Assembly (NCBI RefSeq): GCF_002165135.1
Contig: NZ_NFZQ01000017.1
Location: 1-64,000 of the forward strand
DNA length: 64,000 bases
From: Pseudomonas sp. SID14000
GTDB taxonomy: Bacteria; Pseudomonadota; Gammaproteobacteria; Pseudomonadales; Pseudomonadaceae
Direction: 5' to 3'
Shown one piece after another: positions 26,047 through 34,396 of this stretch. The notes beneath the pieces were generated by a model. It was not told the origin of the DNA. It did not search any database and saw only the letters and a program-made list of their open reading frames with translations. Every line of letters begins with the position of its first letter. Position 1 is the stretch's first letter. Made by a program: the position numbers and the translations under genes.

Positions 26047-27600
26047 TCAACGCAGCCCCAGCCGACGGGCGAGGCGGCTGAGGTTGGCGCGGTCCAGGCC
26101 CAGCTCCCGCGCAGCGGCCGCCCAGTTTTCCTGGTGCCGTTGCAGGCAGGCTTCGATCATCTGGCGCTGGTAGACGTCGACGGCTTCGCGCAGCCCACCC
26201 TCGGGTAGCAGTGCCGCTTGCAAGGGCGCGGCAGGGGAGGGCGGGGGGGCGGGCGTTGCCATTGGACGCAGGTCCAGGTCGATGGCTTCAAGGGTGAGGA
26301 TGCGTGGCCTGTTGGGGTGTTGGCCCAGCGCCTTGAGCGCCGAACGACCGATCAGGTGTTCCAGTTCACGCACGTTGCCTGGCCAGCTGTAGGCCAGCAG
26401 CGCGGCCTGGGCTCCGCTGCTCAGGCGCAGGCTGTTCAGGCCCAGGCGTGAACGGTTCTGTTCGAGGAAGTAGCCAGCCAATAGCAGCACATCACGCCCC
26501 CGCTCGCGCAACGGCGGCACGTGCAGCGGGTACACGCTGAGGCGGTGATAGAAGTCGGCGCGGAAGTTGCCTGTGCGTACTTCTTCTGCCAGGTCGCGGT
26601 TGGTGGCTGCGATCAGGCGTACGTCCACACGGTGCTCGCGGTCCGAGCCCAGGCGCTGCAACTGACCGCTCTGCAGTACGCGCAACAGCTTGGCTTGCAC
26701 TGTCAGCGGCAGTTCACCCACTTCGTCGAGGAACAGCGTGCCGCCATTGGCCAGCTCGAACTTGCCGCGTCGCTCGCCATGGGCGCCGGTGAAGGCACCG
26801 CGAACATGGCCGAACAGTTCGCTTTCCACCAGCGTGTCGGGCAGGGCGGCGCAGTTGAGGCTGACCAGCGGTTTGTCGGCGCGGTTGCTGGCCTTGTGCA
26901 GGGCCTGGGCCACCAGCTCCTTGCCGACGCCGGTCTCACCGGTGATCAGTACGGTCAGGTCGCTGCCTCCGACCAGGCGGATTTCCTCCACCAGGCGCTT
27001 GTGCGCCGGGCTCTGGCCAATCAGCTCCTTATCCTGGCCGCTGGCCTGGCGGTAGATCTCCGCGCGATGGTGCTCGTCTTCCGCGCGCAGGGCCAGGTTC
27101 TCGATGCGCTCGGCCACGGTGACCGTGGCGGCGGCCAGGCTGGCAAAGGCCTGCAGGGCGTCCAGCTCCAGGCTCTGGAACTGCCCGGGGGTGAGTGCGT
27201 CCAGGGTGACCAGGCCCCAAGGGCGCTCGTCGACCATCAACGGGCAGCCCATGCAGTCATGTACTTCCAGGTTGGCATCGGGGGTGTTGACCAGGCCGTC
27301 GTAAGGGTCTGGCAGCTCGGAGTCGCTGGCGAAGCGGGTGGGTTCCGGGCGGCTGAGCAGGATCTGGAAGCGTGGATGCTCGCTAACCCGAAAGCGTCGG
27401 CCCAGGGTATCGGGGCTCAGGCCGTCCACTGCCAGCGGCACCAGCCACTCGCCGTCCAGGCGCAGCAGCGCGGCGGCATCGCAGGGCAGCAACCCACGCA
27501 TGGCCTGCAGCAAGCGGCGGTAGCGTTCCTGGTCGGGCAAGTCGCGGGACAGGTCGCTGACCAAAGGTAGCAGGGTGGTGAGCAGCGGCTTTGCAGTCAT
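26047..27600 (-). CDS. norR: NO-responsive sigma-54 activator NorR (FhpR-type)
   Basis: 517 residues. The N-terminal GAF domain (1-170) carries C116 in HDCMGCP, where E. coli NorR has its iron-ligand cysteine. The central AAA+ domain has Walker A GETGVGKE (221-228) and the sigma-54 contact loop GAFTGA (268-273). A Fis-type helix-turn-helix (WAAAARELGLDRANLSRLARRLGL) ends the protein. It binds nitric oxide at a non-haem iron and activates the divergent hmp gene. AGGAG lies six bases before the ATG. Confidence 0.95.
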   Translation of the reverse strand: MTAKPLLTTLLPLVSDLSRDLPDQERYRRLLQAMRGLLPCDAAALLRLDGEWLVPLAVDGLSPDTLGRRFRVSEHPRFQILLSRPEPTRFASDSELPDPYDGLVNTPDANLEVHDCMGCPLMVDERPWGLVTLDALTPGQFQSLELDALQAFASLAAATVTVAERIENLALRAEDEHHRAEIYRQASGQDKELIGQSPAHKRLVEEIRLVGGSDLTVLITGETGVGKELVAQALHKASNRADKPLVSLNCAALPDTLVESELFGHVRGAFTGAHGERRGKFELANGGTLFLDEVGELPLTVQAKLLRVLQSGQLQRLGSDREHRVDVRLIAATNRDLAEEVRTGNFRADFYHRLSVYPLHVPPLRERGRDVLLLAGYFLEQNRSRLGLNSLRLSSGAQAALLAYSWPGNVRELEHLIGRSALKALGQHPNRPRILTLEAIDLDLRPMATPAPPPSPAAPLQAALLPEGGLREAVDVYQRQMIEACLQRHQENWAAAARELGLDRANLSRLARRLGLR

Positions 27601-27614
27601 ATGGACTCCTGTAG

Positions 27615-27651
27615 GTCGATATGACTATACGCCGGGTTGAGTCGTTTTGAC
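27615..27651. promoter_or_regulatory. NorR-type upstream activator sites
   Basis: Two sites fit the NorR core GT-N7-AC with the fuller GTC-N5-GAC palindrome: GTCGATATGAC (27615-27625) and GTCGTTTTGAC (27641-27651), 26 bases apart. NorR proteins usually bind three sites; a third, imperfect one may lie near 27659-27669. They are in the norR-hmp divergent region upstream of the sigma-54-like element. Confidence 0.6.
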
Positions 27652-27692
27652 ATGATTGGTGTCAAGCCCTTGATTTTTCTGGAGATAAAAGT

Positions 27693-27707
27693 TGGCACGA
27701 TTGATGT
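27693..27707 (+). promoter_or_regulatory. Sigma-54-like promoter of hmp
   Basis: TGGCACGATTGATGT has a perfect -24 element (TGGCACG) and a -12 element at correct spacing with GT in place of the usual GC. It lies 48 bases before the hmp start and downstream of the NorR sites. Confidence 0.55.
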
Positions 27708-27754
27708 AGTAGCCGGTGCAGTCATTCGAAGCCACAGGCTCAGGAGTTGTTGCA

Positions 27755-28933
27755 ATGCTCAATGCCGAACAACGTGCAATCATCAAGGCCACTGTCCCCC
27801 TGCTGGAAAGCGGCGGCGAAGCGCTGACCACCCACTTCTACAAGATGATGCTCAGCGAGTACCCGCAAGTGCGTCCGCTGTTCAACCAGGCCCACCAGGC
27901 CAGCGGTGACCAGCCGCGAGCCCTGGCTAACGGCGTGCTGATGTATGCCCGCCACATCGACCAGCTGGAGCAGCTTGGCGGCCTGGTCGGCCAGATCATC
28001 AACAAGCACGTTGCCCTGCAGATTTTGCCGGAGCACTACCCGATCGTCGGCAACTGCCTGCTGCGTGCCATCGAAGAAGTGCTGGGCAAGGAAATCGCCA
28101 CCCCCGCCGTGATCGACGCCTGGGGTGCGGCCTATGGCCAGTTGGCCGACATCCTGATCGGTGCGGAAGAAAACCTCTATAAGCAGAAGGAAGAGGCAGA
28201 AGGCGGCTGGCGCGGTACCCGCGAATTCCGCCTGGTACGCCGTGAGCAGGAAAGCAGCGAAATCGTTTCGTTCTACTTTGCCCCGGTGGATGGCAAGCCG
28301 GTGCTCAAGGCCGAGCCTGGCCAGTACATCGGCCTGAAGCTGGATATCGACGGTGCCGAGCAGCGTCGCAACTATTCCCTGTCGGCACTGTGCGACGGCA
28401 AGGAATACCGCATCAGCGTCAAGCGCGAGGAGAGCGGCAAGGTCTCCAGCTACCTGCACGACGTACTGGCGGTGGGGGATACCCTGCAGCTGTTCCCGCC
28501 GGCGGGCGATTTCACCCTGGTGGCAAGCGAAAAGCCGCTGGTGCTGATCAGCGGTGGCGTGGGTATTACCCCGACCCTGCCAATGCTGCAGGCGGCACTG
28601 CAAACTCAGCGGGAGGTGCATTTCATTCACTGCGCGCGTAACGGCGCCGTGCATGCCTTCCGCGACTGGATCGACGACCTGGCCGAGCGTCATCCGCAGC
28701 TCAAGCGCTTCTACTGCTATGCCGAGCCGCAGGGTGGCGCTTCGGCTGATGCCGTGGGCCTGCTGAGCGAGGACTTGCTGGCCGAATGGCTGCCGCAAGC
28801 GCGTGATGTGGATGCCTACTTCCTCGGGCCCAAGGGCTTCATGGCGGCAGTCAAGCGCCAGCTGAAGGGCCTGGGCGTGCCAGAGCAGCAGAGCCGCTAC
28901 GAGTTCTTCGGGCCGGCGGCTGCGCTGGAGTGA
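27755..28933 (+). CDS. hmp: Flavohaemoglobin, nitric oxide dioxygenase
   Basis: 392 residues. The globin domain (1-140) has Y29 at the distal B10 position and the proximal haem ligand H85 (NKHVALQIL). The FAD-binding domain has RNYSLSA, and the NAD-binding domain has ISGGVGITPTLPMLQ and the C-terminal YEFFGP. It oxidises NO to nitrate using O2 and NAD(P)H. I start at the ATG at 27755, with CAGGAG eight bases upstream; an ATG 13 codons earlier is rejected. It is divergent from norR and presumably NO-induced through it. Confidence 0.97.
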   Translation: MLNAEQRAIIKATVPLLESGGEALTTHFYKMMLSEYPQVRPLFNQAHQASGDQPRALANGVLMYARHIDQLEQLGGLVGQIINKHVALQILPEHYPIVGNCLLRAIEEVLGKEIATPAVIDAWGAAYGQLADILIGAEENLYKQKEEAEGGWRGTREFRLVRREQESSEIVSFYFAPVDGKPVLKAEPGQYIGLKLDIDGAEQRRNYSLSALCDGKEYRISVKREESGKVSSYLHDVLAVGDTLQLFPPAGDFTLVASEKPLVLISGGVGITPTLPMLQAALQTQREVHFIHCARNGAVHAFRDWIDDLAERHPQLKRFYCYAEPQGGASADAVGLLSEDLLAEWLPQARDVDAYFLGPKGFMAAVKRQLKGLGVPEQQSRYEFFGPAAALE

Positions 28934-28941
28934 TGTAGCGC

Positions 28942-29048
28942 CTGTACCGGCCCTTTCGCGGGTAAACCCGCTCCCACAGTGATCGCACAGGTTTTAAACC
29001 TTGTGGGGGCCCTGTGGGAGCGGGTTTACCCGCGAAGAGGCCGGTACA
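28942..29048. repeat. REP pair (BIME)
   Basis: TGTACCGGCCCTTTCGCGGG is mirrored by a right-hand unit ending CGCGAAGAGGCCGGTACA. It lies downstream of hmp. Confidence 0.9.
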
Positions 29049-29393
29049 AGCTTACAGAATATTTATCCCGGCCGTTGGGCCGCACCTCACCTTCCTCCCT
29101 ATATATAAGGAGACATGAAAGCGGCTGTGCAGCTTTCATCTTTAATCCTCCTTTAATCACGGTATCCTTCACTCCCGGGTGTCGAGGGGCTTGCTCCTGC
29201 GCGGCACCCGGGCAGCCGCTTTTTTGCCGCCCGGCGTTGAACCGACGTCGTTGCGGCCGGTCTCAGCCACACTGGATAGCCTTGCGCAGCGCTATCACGC
29301 CGCTTCCTCGGCACGCTCAAAGGCCCTGCCCAGCGTGTAGACTTGCGCCAGGCAGGCGGATCACGCTGCCATTATCCATCGAAGGAACCGGCA
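29049..29393 (+). other. Untranslated region upstream of dsbB with a mini-ORF and a strong hairpin
   Basis: A 13-codon reading frame (29115-29156, MKAAVQLSSLILL) follows AAGGAG, but with only two bases of spacing. It is followed by a perfect 8-base stem CCCGGGTG (29174-29181) / CACCCGGG (29205-29212) and, eight bases later, a T-run (29220-29225). This could be a leader with attenuation or the end of a small RNA; neither is established. Confidence 0.3.
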
Positions 29394-29900
29394 ATGAACG
29401 AACAAACATCGCGCCTGAATCGGGAACGGCGCTTTCTGGTACTGTTGGGCCTGATCTGCATTTCGCTGATCGGTGGCGCCCTTTACATGCAGATTGTCCT
29501 GGGCGAGGCACCATGCCCGTTGTGCATCCTGCAGCGTTATGCGCTGCTGTTCATCGCCGTGTTCGCCTTCATCGCCGCGGCTATGCCCGGGCGCCGCAGC
29601 CTGACCTTCTTTGAGGCACTGGTGGTGCTCAGCGCCATTGGCGGAATCGTTGCGGCCGGCAACCATGTGTATATACTCGCCAACCCCATGGTCAGTTGTG
29701 GCATCGACACCCTTCAGCCGATCGTGGACGACCTGCCGCTGGCCAAGCTCTGGCCGCTGGTGTTCCAGGTCGACGGCTTCTGCAGCACGCCGTACCCGCC
29801 GATCCTCGGCTTGTCGCTGGCGCAATGGGCGCTGGTGGCATTCGTGCTGACGGCTGTTCTGGTTCCGCTCGGGATCTATCGCAACCGACGCCAGGCTTAG
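29394..29900 (+). CDS. dsbB: Disulfide bond formation protein DsbB
   Basis: 168 residues, inner membrane, four helices. The first periplasmic cysteine pair is C41/C44 (APCPLCILQRYA), with the quinone-proximal arginine R48, and the second pair is C102 and C130. It reoxidises DsbA and passes electrons to quinone. The ATG at 29394 has GAAGGAA seven bases upstream. A dsbB-like gene directly before cyo is a feature of P. putida (called cyoups2 in older work), linking quinol production to the oxidase. Confidence 0.95.
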   Translation: MNEQTSRLNRERRFLVLLGLICISLIGGALYMQIVLGEAPCPLCILQRYALLFIAVFAFIAAAMPGRRSLTFFEALVVLSAIGGIVAAGNHVYILANPMVSCGIDTLQPIVDDLPLAKLWPLVFQVDGFCSTPYPPILGLSLAQWALVAFVLTAVLVPLGIYRNRRQA

Positions 29901-29965
29901 ACAAAAGTCCCGAATTGCATGGGGGCTTTTACGCCGCATGAGAAGAGGGAAAATTTGTTCCCCGC

Positions 29966-29979
29966 TTGATCCAGATCAA
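29966..29979. promoter_or_regulatory. ANR/FNR box upstream of cyo
   Basis: TTGATCCAGATCAA is an exact match to the ANR/FNR consensus TTGAT-N4-ATCAA. It lies in the 559-base dsbB-cyoA gap, about 150 bases before a candidate cyo -10 box. ANR is known to repress cyo under low oxygen in P. putida. Confidence 0.8.
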
Positions 29980-30102
29980 CCCGTAGGCCTTGCAGAATGC
30001 GGCTTTGGGGCCTATCAAGCGGGGTGCGACAAACTGTCGCGAAGTTGAATTTTCGAGCGGTATTGTTACGTATTCTGTAAAAGACTGTTGCTCAATAAGT
30101 CA

Positions 30103-30131
30103 TAGTCAAGGGTTGGCGACCTATCTACAAT
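30103..30131 (+). promoter_or_regulatory. Candidate cyoA promoter
   Basis: TAGTCA (30103-30108), 17 bases, TACAAT (30126-30131). The leader to cyoA would be more than 300 bases. The stretch 30132-30459 holds no gene; it contains a GC-rich segment near 30340-30375 (CCTGCAGTCGGACCCCGGGC) that may fold. Confidence 0.35.
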
Positions 30132-30459
30132 CGCCCCCAATTTCCGTTCGGCACTGCTTGCAAGTCGCAGGATTGAAGGAAGCCCCAGCGCTCCTTTTTG
30201 CTGACTTCGTCAAGTTTCGCCCAACGGCGATACCGGGCGGACCCCCCTCCGCGTTTTCCCGCACCAAATGGACTTGGTCTGAAGTACAGGCCTGTTGCCT
30301 ACGAAACCATAAGCACCGCTAACTCGCTTCACGCCTAGGTCCTGCAGTCGGACCCCGGGCAGGAGCGAGTACGGGCGCGAAATGCCGCACTTGGCAGGAC
30401 GAAGTGTTGGCTACCAAAACACAAATTGCATTGAAGCAAGCTGATCTAGAGGTCGTGAG

Positions 30460-31404
30460 ATGAGTAAAAAGCGTTACCCCAGACTGTTTGGCATATTGCC
30501 CTTTTTAGGCATGCTTTTACTCAGTGGGTGCAACTGGACCCTGCTCGACCCGAAGGGCCAGGTCGGCATTGAGCAAAAGAACCTGATCCTGATCGCTACC
30601 GGCCTGATGCTGCTGGTGGTGATTCCGGTCATTATCATGACCGTGGTTTTCGCCTGGAAGTACCGTGCTTCCAACAAGGCCGCCACCTACACCCCCGACT
30701 GGTCGCACTCGACCAAGATCGAAGCCGCAGTGTGGATCATCCCGATCCTGATCATCATCGCCCTGGGCTACTTCACCTACCACTCCACCCACAAGCTGGA
30801 CCCGTACCGTCCGCTGGATTCCGACGTCAAGCCGATCCAGATCGACGTGGTCGCGCTGGACTGGAAGTGGCTGTTCATCTACCCGGAGCAGGGCATCGCC
30901 ACGGTCAACAAGATCGTCTTCCCGGCTAACACCCCGGTCAACTTCCGCGTCACTTCCGATGCCGTGATGAACTCGTTCTTCATCCCGGGCCTGGGTGGCC
31001 AGATCTACGCCATGGCCGGCATGACCACCAAGCTGCACCTGATCGCCAATGAAAACGGCGAGTTCGACGGTATCAGCGCCAACTACAGCGGTGCTGGCTT
31101 CACCGGCATGAAATTCAAGGCTACTGCCACCTCCCAGGAAGACTTCGACAAGTGGGTCGCCGAGGTCAAGCAGTCGCCGAAGAAGCTGGACAAGGCCGAA
31201 TACGACGCCTTGGCCAAACCAAGCGAAAACAACCCAGTCGCGCTGTATAGCGAGGCTTCGCCTGACCAGTTCCAGCTGATCGTCGACAAGTACGAAGGCA
31301 TGAACCGCGGTCGTCCGAGCCACGAAGAAGCAGGCAGCAAAGATCTGGCCACTACCAAGGGTGTGGAATCGAGTATGCAACCAGCTGCCGGTGCAGAGGA
31401 GTAA
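30460..31404 (+). CDS. cyoA: Cytochrome bo3 ubiquinol oxidase subunit II
   Basis: 314 residues. A lipoprotein signal (lipobox LLLSGC, acylated C24) and two transmembrane helices (about 42-65 and 90-110) are followed by a periplasmic cupredoxin-like domain that lacks the CuA ligands, as expected for a quinol rather than cytochrome c oxidase. WKWLFIYPEQGIATVN is a family phrase. The Shine-Dalgarno is weak (GAGGTC). First gene of cyoABCDE; regulated presumably by ANR and by catabolite control. Confidence 0.97.
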   Translation: MSKKRYPRLFGILPFLGMLLLSGCNWTLLDPKGQVGIEQKNLILIATGLMLLVVIPVIIMTVVFAWKYRASNKAATYTPDWSHSTKIEAAVWIIPILIIIALGYFTYHSTHKLDPYRPLDSDVKPIQIDVVALDWKWLFIYPEQGIATVNKIVFPANTPVNFRVTSDAVMNSFFIPGLGGQIYAMAGMTTKLHLIANENGEFDGISANYSGAGFTGMKFKATATSQEDFDKWVAEVKQSPKKLDKAEYDALAKPSENNPVALYSEASPDQFQLIVDKYEGMNRGRPSHEEAGSKDLATTKGVESSMQPAAGAEE

Positions 31405-31407
31405 GAG

Positions 31408-33426
31408 ATGTTCGGTAAATTAAGCCTGGAGGCGATACCCTATCACGAGCCGATAGTCATGGTGACACTCGCCATTATCGCGCTCGGTGGTATCGCTTTG
31501 GTCGGTGCTATCACCTATTTCCGCAAGTGGACCTACTTGTGGAGCGAGTGGTTGACGACTGTCGACCACAAGAAAATCGGGGTGATGTACATCATCGTCG
31601 CGATGGTCATGCTGCTGCGCGGCTTTGCCGACGCCATCATGATGCGTACCCAGCTGGCTGCCGCTACCGGTGGCTCCGAAGGCTACCTGCCGCCTGAACA
31701 CTATGACCAGATCTTCACCGCTCACGGTGTGATCATGATCATCTTCATGGCGATGCCGTTCTTCACTGGCCTGATGAACCTGGCGGTTCCTCTGCAGATC
31801 GGTGCACGTGACGTTGCCTTCCCGTTCCTGAACTCCCTGAGCTTCTACCTGCTGCTGGCAGGCGTGCTGCTGGTCAACATCTCGCTGGGCGTTGGTGAAT
31901 TCGCCAAGACCGGCTGGGTTGCCTATCCGCCGCTCGCGGGCATTCAGTACAGCCCTGGGGTAGGTGTCGACTACTACATCTGGGCGCTACAGCTCTCGGG
32001 CCTGGGTACGACGCTTACCGGCGTGAACTTCCTCGTCACCGTGATGAAGATGCGCGCACCTGGCATGAAGCTGATGGACATGCCGATCTTCACCTGGACC
32101 TGCACCTGGGCCAACGTGCTGATCGTGGCTTCCTTCCCGATCCTGACCGCTGCACTCGCTCTGCTGACTGTTGACCGTTATCTGGACTTCCACATCTTCA
32201 CCAACGAGCTTGGTGGGAACCCGATGATGTACGTCAACCTGTTCTGGGCGTGGGGTCACCCTGAGGTCTACATCCTGATCCTGCCGGCCTTCGGCGTGTT
32301 CTCGGAAGTTACCTCCACCTTCGCAGGCAAGCGCCTGTTCGGCCACCACTCGATGATCTACGCATCGGGCGCCATCGCCGTGCTGGGCTTCGCTGTATGG
32401 CTGCACCACTTCTTCACCATGGGTGCCGGCGCCAGCGTCAACACCTTCTTCGGCCTGGCGACGATGCTGATCTCCATTCCGACTGGTGTGAAGCTGTTCA
32501 ACTGGCTGTTCACCATCTACCAGGGCCGTCTGCGCTTCACCGCGCCGATCATGTGGACCCTGGGCTTCATGATCACCTTCTCCATCGGTGGCATGACTGG
32601 TGTTCTGCTGGCTGTTCCAGGTGCTGACTTCGTGCTGCACAACAGCCTGTTCGTAATTGCTCACTTCCACAACGTGATCATCGGTGGTGCGGTATTCGGC
32701 TACATCGCCGGCTTCGCCTACTGGTTCCCGAAAGCCTTCGGTTTCACCCTGAACGAGAAGTGGGGCAAGGCTGCCTTCTGGTTCTGGATCTCGGGCTTCT
32801 ACGTTGCGTTCATGCCGCTGTACGCCCTGGGCTTCATGGGCATGACCCGTCGTCTGAACCACTCCGACAACCCACTGTGGGAACCCTACCTGTACGTAGC
32901 CGTTGTCGGCGCCGTGCTGATCCTGTTCGGTATCGCCTGCCAGCTGATCCAGCTGTACGTATCGGTTCGCGACCGCAACCAGAACCTGGACGTGACCGGC
33001 GACCCATGGGGCGGCCGTACCCTGGAATGGTCGACTTCGTCGCCACCTCCGTTCTACAACTTCGCCCACATGCCTGAGAAGGTTGGCCTGGATGCCTGGC
33101 ACGAAGCCAAGGAAGCCGGTGTCGCCTACAAGCCTGCGGCCAAGTACGAAGCGATCCACATGCCGAGCAACACCTCCACCGGTTTGTTCATGGGCCTGTT
33201 CCTGACCGTCTTCGGCTTCGCCTTCATCTGGCACATCTGGTGGCTGGTTGGCGCGAGCCTGGTTGCAACCATCGCTGTCTTCGTTCGCCACGCTGCGCGT
33301 GACGACCAAGGCTACATGGTTCCGGCCGAAGAAGTGGCGCGCATCGAAGGCGAGCGCATGAAAGCGCTGGCCAAAGCAGGTGCTCTGCCTGCCGGCGCAC
33401 GTGTCGAATCGTTTGAGCGGGTGTAA
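31408..33426 (+). CDS. cyoB: Cytochrome bo3 ubiquinol oxidase subunit I
   Basis: 672 residues, about 15 transmembrane helices, containing haem b, haem o3 and CuB. Ligand motifs are FTAHGVIMIIFMAMP (low-spin haem), WAWGHPEVYILILPAFG (CuB histidine and cross-linked tyrosine), HH (in WLHHFFTMG) and the helix-X pair in VIAHFHNVIIGG. It pumps protons while reducing O2 to water. AGGAG lies upstream; three bases separate it from cyoA and cyoC. Confidence 0.98.
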   Translation: MFGKLSLEAIPYHEPIVMVTLAIIALGGIALVGAITYFRKWTYLWSEWLTTVDHKKIGVMYIIVAMVMLLRGFADAIMMRTQLAAATGGSEGYLPPEHYDQIFTAHGVIMIIFMAMPFFTGLMNLAVPLQIGARDVAFPFLNSLSFYLLLAGVLLVNISLGVGEFAKTGWVAYPPLAGIQYSPGVGVDYYIWALQLSGLGTTLTGVNFLVTVMKMRAPGMKLMDMPIFTWTCTWANVLIVASFPILTAALALLTVDRYLDFHIFTNELGGNPMMYVNLFWAWGHPEVYILILPAFGVFSEVTSTFAGKRLFGHHSMIYASGAIAVLGFAVWLHHFFTMGAGASVNTFFGLATMLISIPTGVKLFNWLFTIYQGRLRFTAPIMWTLGFMITFSIGGMTGVLLAVPGADFVLHNSLFVIAHFHNVIIGGAVFGYIAGFAYWFPKAFGFTLNEKWGKAAFWFWISGFYVAFMPLYALGFMGMTRRLNHSDNPLWEPYLYVAVVGAVLILFGIACQLIQLYVSVRDRNQNLDVTGDPWGGRTLEWSTSSPPPFYNFAHMPEKVGLDAWHEAKEAGVAYKPAAKYEAIHMPSNTSTGLFMGLFLTVFGFAFIWHIWWLVGASLVATIAVFVRHAARDDQGYMVPAEEVARIEGERMKALAKAGALPAGARVESFERV

Positions 33427-33429
33427 TCA

Positions 33430-34053
33430 ATGTCCAGTCAAGTAATGCACGGTGCTGCTCATGGTCACGACCATGGGCATGACGACCACCACCACGACTC
33501 GGGCCAGATGACCGTACTCGGTTTCTGGCTGTACCTGATGACCGACTGCATCCTGTTTGCGTCGCTCTTCGCCACCTACGCGGTGCTGTCCGGCAGTTTT
33601 GCCGGCGGCCCGTCGGGTCATGACATCTTCCAGCTCGATTTCGTAGCTGTCGAAACGCTGTTCCTGCTGCTGTCCTCGATCACCTTCGGCTTCGCCATGC
33701 TGAAGATGTTCGATGGCAAGAAAGCTGGCGTACTGGGCTGGTTGGCTGTGACCTTCCTGTTCGGTGCAGGCTTCATCGCGATGGAAATCTATGAATTCCA
33801 TCACCTGATCGGCGAAGGCTTCGGCCCGAACCGCAGTGGCTTCCTGTCGGGCTTCTTCGCCCTGGTAGGTACCCACGGCCTGCACGTGACCGCCGGCCTG
33901 ATCTGGATGGCAGTCATGATGTACCAGATCAACAAGCACGGCATCACGCCGACCGCCAAGACCCGCATGAGCTGCCTGAGCCTGTTCTGGCACTTCCTGG
34001 ACGTGGTCTGGATCTGCGTATTCACCGTCGTCTACCTGCTGGGAGTTCTGTAA
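33430..34053 (+). CDS. cyoC: Cytochrome bo3 ubiquinol oxidase subunit III
   Basis: 207 residues, five transmembrane helices, haem-copper oxidase subunit III. The N-terminus is histidine-rich (HGHDHGHDDHHHDS), longer in histidines than many homologues. MTDCILFASLFATYAVL and LVGTHGLHVTAGLIWM are family motifs. The stop shares one base with the cyoD start (TAATG). Confidence 0.97.
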   Translation: MSSQVMHGAAHGHDHGHDDHHHDSGQMTVLGFWLYLMTDCILFASLFATYAVLSGSFAGGPSGHDIFQLDFVAVETLFLLLSSITFGFAMLKMFDGKKAGVLGWLAVTFLFGAGFIAMEIYEFHHLIGEGFGPNRSGFLSGFFALVGTHGLHVTAGLIWMAVMMYQINKHGITPTAKTRMSCLSLFWHFLDVVWICVFTVVYLLGVL

Positions 34054-34385
34054 TGGCTAACGCACACGACACTCATCACGAAGGTAACCACGGCAGCGTC
34101 AAGTCGTACATGATCGGCTTCATCCTGTCGATCATCCTGACTGCGATCCCGTTCGGCCTGGCCATGTCGCCAAGCCTGCCGAAGAACCTGACCGTTCTGA
34201 TCATTGTTGCCATGGCCGTGATCCAGGTAGTAGTGCACCTGGTGTACTTCCTGCACATGGACCGCTCGAAAGAGCAGCGCAACAACGTTTCGACGTTCCT
34301 GTTCACCACCTTGGTAATCGCTCTGCTTGTCGGCCTGTCGCTGTGGATCATGTTCAGCATCCACTTCGAAATGTTGGCCAAGTGA
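34053..34385 (+). CDS. cyoD: Cytochrome bo3 ubiquinol oxidase subunit IV
   Basis: 110 residues, three transmembrane helices, starting HDTHHEGNHGSVKSYMIGF. It assists assembly of CuB in subunit I in homologues. It overlaps the cyoC stop by one base and is followed 11 bases later by cyoE. Confidence 0.96.
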   Translation: MANAHDTHHEGNHGSVKSYMIGFILSIILTAIPFGLAMSPSLPKNLTVLIIVAMAVIQVVVHLVYFLHMDRSKEQRNNVSTFLFTTLVIALLVGLSLWIMFSIHFEMLAK

Positions 34386-34396
34386 GGTAAGACTGC

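Noticed and set aside
28979..29614. A 211-codon plus-strand ORF over the REP pair and dsbB start
   Set aside because: It begins in REP sequence, has no family features and overlaps dsbB in another frame.
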